From assembly GCA_020747065.1 (NCBI GenBank), contig JAGMVK010000007.1, positions 558,001 through 622,000 of the forward strand: a stretch of DNA of 64,000 bases, read 5' to 3'. Under the pieces are notes generated by a model. That model had not been told where the DNA came from. It worked only from the letters and a program-made list of their open reading frames with translations, and did no database searches. Position numbers and translations under genes: made by a program. The stretch comes from Cadophora sp. MPI-SDFR-AT-0126. Its lineage: Eukaryota; Ascomycota; Leotiomycetes; Helotiales; Ploettnerulaceae. Position 1 is the first letter of the stretch, and every line of letters begins with the position of its first letter. Below, piece by piece: positions 55,144 through 64,000 of the stretch.

Positions 55144-58100
55144 CAATGGCCTGTGAAACATGTCGTCTGAAAAAGATAAAGTGTATGCCATTACTTAGCC
55201 GTTCTTTGCTACATTGAGGAAATACTGAAGTCGAACAGGTGATCAAGGACGCCCGAAATGCCGTCGATGTGATGTAGGTTCTCTCACCATTGTGTTTTGA
55301 GAAGCAGATGTTTAGATGGTTTCTTATGTATAACCTTGAAGGGCGTCAAACTAATAAGGACTCACACAGCTTCGCCGCTTACCCTGTCAATATGATGGGG
55401 AGAGACGTCGACCCAAAAAGCTGGACACTGAAGGTGCGTGCCTGATCTCCTTGGCAGACACGAAGTCTTCCCAGAATAATACCTCTATGCCCCATATGTA
55501 TTCAGAAATCACTAATACATGATTGTCAGGAATGGAGAAAAGGATGCACGAAATGGAGGCTGTATTTCGGCGCATAAATCAGCGTTTCCCGGACGTTTGT
55601 GAGGATATACAACAGAAGGAACGGGATGATACCTCGGAGGCCATAGAAGTATCCCGTGCTGCGCCATCACCAGAAAATGTCAGTACTGAAACCATACCGG
55701 ACGAGGATCAATTAAGCAGAGTCCGTGACGACTTGGAATATATCTGGTCGTTCGACGAATCTTTGCTCACACCAGCTCGGGCCGCTGAAAGTTTCCCTTC
55801 CCCACTGTCAGCTATTGACGTTACTGGGATGCTCACTCAAATCACCTCCAGCAATAATCAATTTTCACAGGAGGAATCTCTCCTGGACCGCATTCTTTCT
55901 GGTGATCCAGAATATTTACCAGATGACAATAATGCCTCTGTGTGGATAAGAACAGACGTAGGTTCTTCGATGCTGGTGATTTTTCTACTTTCTTTGTCTG
56001 GGATTTTTGTATCACAAGCTGACTCTACTAGGACGGGGATGAATACACTGGTAAGCTAATCATTGGAGAACATCTTGCGATGTAGGGCAAGAAGCTTATA
56101 TTTACAGGGCCCTCCTCGGGCATCTCGTTACTGTCCCAACCTGGTCTCACATGGATACGGAATACCTTCTCTGGAACCGAGGACATCTGCAACGCAATAA
56201 ATTCTGTTACAAGAGAAGTTGCAAATCATCTTCAGAGGCCCAAGTGCATCGTGTTCAAGCCTTGGATTGCAACCAACATGAATGAGGCACGAAAGCCCAT
56301 TCCACCAGAGGACACTGTCTGGACTTATGTAGATGGTAAGTCATTCTTCGATTCCCGCGTGACATGAAATTGGTCTCGCTAATCCGGTATTCGATTAGCT
56401 TACTTCAGAAGCGTTCAATGGTAAGCTTAGCTCCATTCGACGTCAGCTTTGGAAAAGGATGCTAAAATATAGAGCAGCCTATTTCCAGTTTTAGACCGTA
56501 ACAGCTTCGAAACGCGACTCCGTACTTATTTTCAAAGTCAAAAAGATGACTCGGATATTGCTTGGACGGCTCTCATGGCCGCTGTCATAGCTTCTGGCTG
56601 CAGGTCTCTCCTTTCGACAGAAACCCCCGCTGCATTTGAAAAGTCTGGCTCTGAGAGCTTCGCTTATTTTCAAACGGCCATCAATCTAATTTCCTATCTC
56701 TTATACAAGCCAGCAAGTATATGTGTTGTTGAGGTGAGTCTTCTCTGGCCAGCCGACTTTTTCCCTTTACTTATACTGATTGGCAGGCACTTCTTGTCAT
56801 GGTGAGAAATATTAAACCATTTATTGAGAAAATCCTAATGCTTTTGGAATCTTCATTAACTTCTCCTCGAATTTGTAGACTGTATATGCTCAAGGTTTAT
56901 CGAGCCCACAACGCCTCGAGTACACGTTCTGCGCTCTGGCATCACAAGTTGCCCAGGGTCTAGGACTTCACAGGAAACCTCTCCATAATTGGGATTTGTC
57001 AGATCAGGACATGAGAGAGCGCAACCGTCTCTTTTGGGTCACCTATCAACTAGATAAGACCATATCCCTACGATGTGGCCGACCTTCGGTAAGCCAATTG
57101 TCAAATCGCTGATTGAAGTCGTGATCACTAACTCCAGTGACACAATGAAGGTCATTGATGACAATGAAATCAGTTGCTCATTTCCATACGGCACTTCGAT
57201 AGTCCAAATGAACACGGTACGTTCTGCTGGGTCTCAATCATCTGATCATGTAGTATCACATCAGCACCCGAAAGGATTCGATTTCTTCTTCGCATACACT
57301 CATTTTGCGCGAATCTGCGGGAAAATATCGAAGGAACTTTTCTCCGCATCTGCCATTAGTCGTCCATTTTCCGAGGTAGCGATGACAGCGAGACGACTCG
57401 AGAGTGCGATTGAGAAATGGCGGGAGGGCATTCCACAAGAATTCCGGCTTGGTCGTCCATTCCGACCTTCGGAGATCCCGAGAGATACTCCTCAGATACA
57501 AGCACTTAGCCTCAGTTTCGGATACCACTATATGATTTGCTCAGTTCACAGGAGGTTTAGTCCAATGTTCGAGCGCCCTGAGACATCAACATCGACGTCG
57601 GATATATCACAATTATTTGGTAGCAAATATCTTGAAGCGGCTCGATCAATGATATTACTCACGAAGCATCTAGATATCGAGAGCCATGCTCCTGGCTGGT
57701 AAGTGTATTGAGCTATAGCGACTGCGTGATATATGGTCCGATAGCATACTGATGATCTGCAAAGGATGTTGTTCTACTACCCTATCACCGCACTACTCGG
57801 CGTCTTTACATCTGTGGTTTGTCACCCCAGGTCGGGATCGGGCAATAGTGATATCGCCCTGATGGAAGTAATTGTCGGGCATCTTGGTCGGCTGGAGTTC
57901 ATGACATCTGGTGGCACCGCGTTCAACAAAATCGGAGAGCTAGTTCGCTTAGCTCGCCTCGTCTTGAGTAGGACTAGCCAAGAACAAGTTTCAGGTCAAT
58001 GGTCCATATTAACAGTGGAGAAGCTCCAGCTAAAACCTGATCAGATTCCCCAAACAAACCTACAAGTGAGGGAAACGATGTCGCACTCACACGCTCGACC

Positions 58101-58600
58101 ACTAAGCGCAGCCGAATCGAAAGCTCGAAAGACGTAAGTGCAGCAGTCTCCCATTCCCTGAATTTAGCTAATCAGTGGATTCACAGTCGTCGAGTCACGA
58201 AACCGTAAAGCGTGCACGCACAAGCCCACAGCAAGAAACGCCAGCTCGAAACGGTATAAATATGCCTGACTCGTCCCATAATACTGCAAATCACTCTTCT
58301 GAACCGTCTGGTCAACCCTCACAGTCGCTTGGCGGCACTATCGACCAAAGTAGCCAAGCGCTGGACAACTCAGCCTTAGACTTTTTCGACTGCGATATGG
58401 ATATTTTCGCTAGCCAAACTCACACTCCTTCGTTCCTACGAGCAGAAGAAAGGGGCAGATCACTTATCCCACGGGACAGTGATTTGCATTGGTCAGTGAA
58501 CCATGGTGCGGCCGAGGACCTTTCACAATGGAAAGGGAATGGTCTGAATGTGGCAGATCAAAGCTACATTCAATTTGATTCTGGGGAAGTCGCGGGGTAA
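55144..58600 (+). CDS. Zn2Cys6 fungal-specific transcription factor, probable cluster regulator
   Basis: Fourteen exons: 55144-55180, 55239-55273, 55370-55433, 55530-55957, 56032-56050, 56108-56335, 56399-56420, 56475-56733, 56787-56801, 56879-57088, 57151-57216, 57265-57698, 57765-58133 and 58195-58600. They close in phase to about 863 aa. The binuclear zinc cluster is built from three exons: CETCRLKKIKC, DQGRPKCRRC and LRRLPCQYDG, giving all six Cys. The conserved middle shows YTGPSSGISLLSQPG, FPVLDRNSF, TFCALASQVAQGLGLHRK and NRLFWVTYQLDKTISLRCGR, the XlnR-like regulatory domain (PF04082). Exons 5, 7 and 9 are only 19, 22 and 15 nt. The last acceptor is uncertain: two nearer AGs give early stops. 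It sits between the enzyme genes and probably controls them. Confidence 0.85.
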
Positions 58601-59063
58601 CGATTACTGTACAGACCGTTGATGAGCAGGGATCTGAATCTAGCAGCCAAGATATCAATGCTTTAGGAAATGCCACATCCTCCTGAGGTTACCACATTTT
58701 GCCTTCCAAATCACTGGATATCTGACCAGTGCAATCGCCGGAGAGGGCGGACTATTGGAAAATCGCCATGGGTAATTACGGATTGATATGGTATTTGGAA
58801 ATCGATCCAAGTAGGGACTGGAATCCAGCATAGGTGCGAAACATTTTAAGCTCACAAGCACGACGTAAAGAAGACACTACAGAGAAGCGAAATATACACG
58901 ACTTGAGTTGTATTGAGAAGTCTCGGTCCCAGGAACGAATAGCCGACACTAAGATCCCCTCCCAGCCACGCAGCTCGCAAAGACAGGTCTTAATCAATTC
59001 ACTCTGTACTTTGAAGAAGCAGTACCCCATTTGTGTCCAAGAACTGAATACCACCCAATGATC
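58601..59063. other. Intergenic region between convergent genes
   Basis: 463 nt with no supported coding feature. Confidence 0.45.
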
Positions 59064-59779
59064 TCAAACTTTCTTGCTCATCGCAGTCACAAATGGAGTA
59101 GAGTCCTACAATCCACCCATCAGTTCGCACTCCAAAACACTAGATTTATTCCCAGGACAGCCATTCCAAAAAAAAAAAAAGAAAGAAAGAAAGGGAAAAA
59201 AAAAGAAACACTCACAGCCCAAACCTCATACAACCTAATCCTCACCCCTTCCACCCCTTCCCCACCATCCTCTCCCTCTTGACCAGCAGCGAAAACAACC
59301 CTTGCACAGAACTCCCCCGTCGCACTCTCCCCATTAGGAAACGTAGCAGCCAGCTCGCCTATAAAGAGAATATCGTCTTTTTCGCTTTCCAAGGTTTGGT
59401 GATCGCGGCTATAGACTCTTAGGATGGTGTGTTTACGGCTTGACCAAGCGGTCCAGGCGGTTTGCCGGGAGGTGGAGATCTCTAAGTTAATGGGTGTGTG
59501 GTTAGTTGGTTAGACTTTTTGGTTTACTGGGATACACTGGACTGTGCTGGGATGAGAGAGTTGAAGGGTAATGACGAGGATTTTGTGGGAAGTCGTGCCT
59601 GCTCTTCCAGTGAATGATTGTGTTCCATTTTTGATACGGCCGTCGGGTGTGAAGATCTCGTTTGCGAGGCGCGGGCCGCTGTCTGCGGAGCTGGAGTCGA
59701 GGAGGGAGAAGAGTTTTAGGACGAGAGAACGTTTTGAAGGGGATATGGTGTGGGGCCAGATGGTGTTTTGGGGGCTCAT
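59064..59779 (-). CDS. SnoaL/NTF2-like fold protein
   Basis: Minus strand, three exons. A GT-AG model is 59779-59528, 59479-59216, 59105-59064, giving 185 aa. A shorter first exon ending at 59599 with a GC donor would remove 24 residues and gives a better family fit (SFTGRA joined to EISTSRQTAWTAW). Family features are a helical start (LKLFSLLDSSSADSG), NEIFTPDGRI, SRKHTILRVYS, then ATGEFCARVVF and a final strand IRLYEVWADSTPF. This pattern fits small alpha+beta cone proteins (SnoaL, dehydratase or scytalone-dehydratase-like groups), which may be enzymes or binding proteins. The last intron holds A-rich tracts. Its upstream region carries the CCGAAGCCG motif, linking it to the P450/monooxygenase cluster. 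Confidence 0.65.
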
Positions 59780-60326
59780 GGTTGAGAGGGTGGATGGGGG
59801 AGTGGTGGGTTGGAGAGGTGAGGTGTTGGAGTCCTGGGGGGTGGGCTGGTTGTGGGTGGTTGTGGGGCAGAGAGTTGGGGAAAGAAGGGGGGAGGAGTTA
59901 GAGTGGAGAACTGTTATATTGGAAAGGAAGAGAGAGTTTAGGGAGGTGATGTGTTTGTACCTTAAAAGGTATAAGTGACTTTTAAGTGTTGACTATGCTA
60001 GCTGTGAGGAGTGAAGCCAGGCGCTTTCAGTCGAGAGATGATCCCGCTCCGGACAGCTCTTCGCGGACCCGGCGGCCCGAGGCGAAGTACGTGTAGATCA
60101 AGAGGGTTTTGATGCCATGGTTGCTCTATTTTACCCCCATGTCTTGAGCTATCTCAAGGCGAGAGCAACAGATATTGTCCTTCGCACTCGGTTTTCCATT
60201 CCACGACGCAGCTGGCCACATGTATCGTCATAAATTCTTCAAGAAGTCTCTTACAAGCTTGATCGATTGTAACTTGAGACATGATCTTAGCCTTTGGGAA
60301 CACCTCTTCAATCATTCGCGGGGTGC

Positions 60327-60350
60327 GGGTCGGTGGCCGAAGCCGAACCC
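60327..60350 (+). promoter_or_regulatory. Candidate cluster regulator site upstream of the SnoaL-like gene
   Basis: Contains CGGTGGCCG at 60331-60339 (CGG-N3-CCG) overlapping CCGAAGCCG at 60337-60345, the same overlap as at 53377-53391. It lies about 550 nt upstream of the SnoaL-like start. Confidence 0.5.
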
Positions 60351-60623
60351 GGCTCAGAATGCGGTTACCACATCACGATTTCCAAAGCCAAGGTTCTTCT
60401 TCATGCTGACTTTACACCTGTCTTGTTCGAGATCAATTGCCACTAAATAGACAATCACCAGATATTCCTTTGTGTCGCGGACACGGTCATTAGCATCATT
60501 GAAAGAAGACCCTCCTTACAAATCCACAGACTTTAATTACAACAGCACGCACTCAGAGATGACACTACAAAGCAAAACTATCAATTCGAAGCCTCCATAC
60601 ACTTCTATGAAGCCAAATACACC

Positions 60624-60718
60624 ACGGCTTGTAGCGCGAAGTGTGAAGTAGGGGCAGTTCTGTTCGGTTGGCGTTTTGCGAAGGATGCGCTACTTCGCAT
60701 TTTCGCACTACAAGCCGT
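60624..60718. repeat. Imperfect inverted repeat (foldback, MITE-like)
   Basis: Two 32-nt arms (60624-60655 and 60687-60718) are about 25/32 complementary, starting with an exact 11-bp match ACGGCTTGTAG / CTACAAGCCGT, with a 31-nt spacer. No clear target-site duplication was found. Confidence 0.65.
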
Positions 60719-61945
60719 AGCGAACTGCCCAACGAAGAGACACCTCGTGAGACGAGATGTCATCTATTGAGACAACTGAGTATGAACGAGGATTGGAGCT
60801 TGTCAGAGGAGGTGGATGTCTCAGACTCGATGAATCTCGCCTACTACTCCAGGAAGTCCAGTATTTATAAACATCCCGATCAAGCAACTACACTTCACTG
60901 ATCTTGGCTACAAAAATTCACGCGACCCAGCTTGTGGCTGGACGATGACGATTTAGGGATGATGAGTGGTGGAATTTGCGAGCATAGCGAGCCCAATCAT
61001 CGCCCGGAGTTCGGAATTAAGGTAAGAGTTCAGATCGACTCGCATGTACCTGCGTATTTCGTACGATACAATATTACAAATCAACGTTCTGCAGACATCG
61101 TTAGGCGAGAGATATGGAGAAAAGGAGAAGCTCGGTAGTGGATACAATAAGCACTTTGAGGTGGGTTTGGCCGAAGATCATCCGGAAGCCAATGTCGCTG
61201 GATGTCGTTTAGTGCCAATACAAGCTTTCTGATGGCTGGAGTTCTCTGCTTTCCCATTCATCAACAGGAATTCACCATGTTTTGACCTGCGTCAACTACG
61301 TACGAAAGTACAACTTCATCAAAGCGCCCTTTCCTGGCTAGCTTTCCGAACTCGCCAAGTCGGCACTGGTGCAACAATGATTCCTGTCGCTTACCAAGCT
61401 TTCTCATTACTGATCAGTCGGCTGCAATGCGCCGATGTGGCGCGCGGGATTAAGATAGCATAGCAATGGCGGGGTATTGTATCAATATCATATCAACGTG
61501 ATGCAAGAACTTCTGCTGATGCGTAATTGCATACTGTTTTGTGGTATCGCAGGTCAAGTTGTTCCATCGAACAGGGTCTATTAGTCATGTCCATTTTGTA
61601 AGTAGGTATCTTGGCTGAGACAAATTCGGGCATCGTGTCCTGTTCTGGTATCCAGCTGGTCGTCGCAACGTTGGGTCTGTTCCAGAATTCAAGCAGGCTT
61701 TCTCGAACCTCGCTCCGCCTGCCGCTGGTGACATCAATTCAAATTAGGCCAAGGCCAGCGGCGGGGTCGAAGCATGGGCCTCTTTAGTGTCAACAGTGGT
61801 AGGTACGATGGTGGGGTACTCAATGACGGGAAACCTCCCTCGATTATAAGTATCGTCCCTTCCCCCTCCTCGAATTGTTCTTCAACACACAAACAACCTG
61901 TCACTTCCATACATTACATACAAACATCCAATCGATTGACTCAAG

Positions 61946-63071
61946 ATGGCACAAGCTCCAAAGATTGTATTCGGTGCTGCTGGCGTGGCAGCTTTTAGCT
62001 CAGAGCAGCTGAGCGAGATCTTCGATATTCTCGACAAGCACAATGTCAAGGAGATCGATACTGCTAGAATATATGTGGGGCCCCAAGACATCTATCTGCA
62101 AGCAGGGTCGCGTACTAATTTGTTCAAGGGACCCAGTGAAGGTGTTCTCGCGAATGCTGGAGCTCCAAAGCGCTTTACCATCGACACGAAGGCAGTTGGT
62201 TTCGCCCCCGGATCTATGACCAAGCAGGGCATTATTGAATCAATCGAAACAAGCTTCAATGAATTGAAAGTGGATCAGGTGTGTCCGACAGAGTACCATA
62301 CCGTGGGATCATGCTGATGCTGAAAGGTCGACATATTCTACCTCCACTCCCCTGATCCAAATACGCCAATCGAAGAGACACTCGCTGGACTCCAAGAAGT
62401 ATATGCCGCTGGAAAGTTCAAGAGGGTATATTGCATCTGCGAATCTGATTGGAGACCTCGTTACTGATATGTGCATGGAATAGTTCGGAATTTCCAATTT
62501 CAGACCTGCCGATGTACAAAAGATTTACGACATTCAAGCCGCTGCCAAATCGGTTCTCCCTTCCGTTTTCCAAGGCAACTACAGCGCCGTATCCCGCCAC
62601 ATCGAAAGCGACCTCTTTCCCCTCCTGCGAAAACTCAAGATAAGCTTCTATGCATACTCTCCAATTGCTGGCGGGTTCTTGGTTAAGGACGCCAAGTCAC
62701 TTCGAGAACAACAAGTAGGAGGACGGTGGGGAAAGGATTCACCCATTGGAGATATGTATAGCAAGATGTATACCAAGGACAGCATGCTCAACGCCCTGGA
62801 CGAATGGGAGGCCATTGCCAAGGACGCTGATATCCCCAAGGCGTCGTTGGCATACAGATGGATCGCATATCACAGTGCTTTGAAGGCAGCGGAAGGTGAT
62901 GCTATTATCATTGGTGCAAGCAGACCGTCTCAAGTGGAAGACACTTGTTCTTATATTGAGCAAGGCCCACTTGACGCGAAGATTGCTGAGAGAGCATCTG
63001 CGTTGTGGAAGAACATCGAGAAGGATGCACCAATTGACAACTGGAATTCCCACGCTTCGTTGAAGGAGTAA
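61946..63071 (+). CDS. Aldo/keto reductase, AKR7 (aflatoxin-aldehyde reductase) type
   Basis: Three exons (61946-62278, 62327-62425, 62484-63071), all phase 0, 339 aa. The catalytic set is visible: Asp38 and Tyr43 in EIDTARIY, Lys82 in FTIDTKAVGF and His118 in IFYLHSPDP. The barrel continues with FGISNFRPADVQKIYDI and the cofactor-binding end AIIIGASRPSQVEDTCSYIE. AKR7-type enzymes reduce aldehydes and ketones with NADPH in the cytosol and often serve in detoxification. It lies 2.2 kb from the SnoaL-like gene and could handle an aldehyde from the nearby pathway, but no shared motif was found in its promoter, so membership in the cluster is open. Confidence 0.92.
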
Positions 63072-63489
63072 ATCAAGACTACCCTGGCAAAGATATATCA
63101 TCAAAGGGCGTTTAGATTGGGGGGCCGGGTGTTATAGAGCAATGAACTTTTCAACCAGCATTGAAAGGGTGCCTTCGCTAAGCCAGCATTGACATCAACA
63201 CTGATCTAAAGTGAACTAATTCACCAGCCAAAAGATTGATACCATACCTTAACTCCTCCAGGCACATCCTAGAATATTTGAAACGTCCTCCGCGTTACGC
63301 AACCCATATATTGGTTCTCATCGGAAAGTCATGCCCCCTCACGTCAGCTCCATCGACAAACATCCCGGTCACGTGTCTTCCCGCCAAACCTGTGAAACCT
63401 TCTTTCCCCTCGTCATCTCACACAGCATCAGAAAGCTTATTTTCAAATTCCTCTCCACTTCATCCGTCTCCATTCTCGAATCAACGAAG
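63072..63489. other. Intergenic region
   Basis: 418 nt between tandem genes; the right part is a C/T-rich leader. An open frame at 63236-63580 overlaps the next gene's start in another frame and is rejected. Confidence 0.45.
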
Positions 63490-64000
63490 ATGCGTCGTAA
63501 CATCCTCGTCACCGGCGCAACAGGCAAGCAAGGCCAAGCTCTCATCCGAGCCCTCCTTCACCCCTCCTCCTCTTCTCTAGCTCCAGCCTCAGCCTCAGAC
63601 CCACCACCCGAACACACATACCACATCTACGCACTAACCCGCAACGCTTCCTCTCCCGCCGCTCAACACCTCCTCTCATCTGCAAACACCAACACCCGCA
63701 CCCATCTCCTCACGCTCGTAGAAGGCGATCTCGACGACGCAGCCTCCATTCGGCAAATCTTCGAAACGGCAAAACACCAAAATGGTGAAAATCAAGGTAT
63801 CTGGGGCGTCTTCGCAGTCCTAGCGTTCCCTGGTTTAGGAGTTGAAGCTGATGGGGAAGAGAGACAGGGGAGGTTGATGGTGGATCTAGCGGTTGAGTTT
63901 GGGGTGAGGTGTTTTGTGTATTCGAGTGCGATGCGTAGTGGGCCGAGATATGAGGATCAGATGAGGTTGTCGGGGAAGGCGAAGCGGGAGGTGGAAAGGT
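63490..64000 (+). CDS. NmrA-like NAD(P)-binding protein, truncated by the window end
   Basis: The frame from the ATG at 63490 stays open to the end of the window (170 residues seen). The N-terminus is a Rossmann motif, ILVTGATGKQGQALIRALL. Then come LTRNASSPAAQHLL, LVEGDLDDAASIRQIF, IWGVFAVLAFPG and CFVYSSAM, matching NmrA-like atypical short-chain dehydrogenases. These bind NAD(P) and act as redox sensors or reductases. The partial end is due to the window boundary, not to a break. Confidence 0.85.
   Translation, partial: MRRNILVTGATGKQGQALIRALLHPSSSSLAPASASDPPPEHTYHIYALTRNASSPAAQHLLSSANTNTRTHLLTLVEGDLDDAASIRQIFETAKHQNGENQGIWGVFAVLAFPGLGVEADGEERQGRLMVDLAVEFGVRCFVYSSAMRSGPRYEDQMRLSGKAKREVER

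Larger units (their letters stand above)
59780..61945. other. Gene-free region with regulator motif and foldback repeat
   Basis: Over 2.1 kb without a convincing gene; ORFs at 60175-60450, 60668-60901 and 60932-61138 lack protein character. It contains the candidate site at 60327-60350 and a foldback at 60624-60718. The right end is the promoter of the aldo/keto reductase. Confidence 0.5.

Noticed and set aside
60175..61138. Short ORFs between the SnoaL-like and AKR genes
   Set aside because: They cross the GC-rich motif block and the foldback, and have no protein character.

Overview
The window is nuclear DNA of a filamentous ascomycete (Pezizomycotina). Genes carry many short introns (about 40-120 nt, GT-AG), and the products are fungal types: a Zn2Cys6 factor, a NACHT-ankyrin NLR, a fungal-type LYS2, a PtaB/LDB adaptor and an HbrB TORC2 subunit. 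A Leotiomycete is my best guess, but sequence alone does not prove it. I re-derived the exon structures by hand; for most genes splice phases close exactly. No rRNA, tRNA, CRISPR array or intact transposon was recognised.

Layout. 0.2-4.0 kb: two adjacent aspartyl-protease-like genes with damaged catalytic motifs. 4.9-6.5 kb: a membrane-anchored lectin-like beta-propeller. 8.4-9.7 kb: an F-box protein. 10.5-12.2 kb: a Gag1-like clamp-domain protein. 12.2-21.3 kb: a gene-poor stretch of small hypotheticals, a C2H2 zinc-finger gene with an unresolved start, a fragment carrying an Hsp70-type motif, and an odd inverted set of GGTGGCCTCC copies. 21.7-24.4 kb: HbrB-domain (TORC2) protein. 24.4-32 kb: microsatellites, a possible 39-aa gene, the five-exon PtaB/LDB adaptor and its roughly 3.6 kb upstream region. 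32.2-38.4 kb: LYS2 divergent from a type II membrane protein. 39.3-40.4 kb: SET-domain protein. 42-48 kb: NLR, a small cysteine-rich protein and a weakly BTB-like protein.

48.3-59.8 kb looks like a catabolic or secondary-metabolic cluster: cytochrome P450, FAD phenol-hydroxylase-like monooxygenase, VOC (type I extradiol-dioxygenase-like) protein, Zn2Cys6 regulator and a SnoaL/NTF2-like protein. Hydroxylation followed by ring cleavage of a phenolic compound is a reasonable inference. The 9-mer CCGAAGCCG occurs upstream of the P450, between the divergent monooxygenase and VOC genes, and upstream of the SnoaL-like gene. I noticed it nowhere else. This makes a candidate binding site for the cluster regulator and ties the SnoaL-like gene to the cluster. 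An AKR7-type aldo/keto reductase and a truncated NmrA-like gene close the window.
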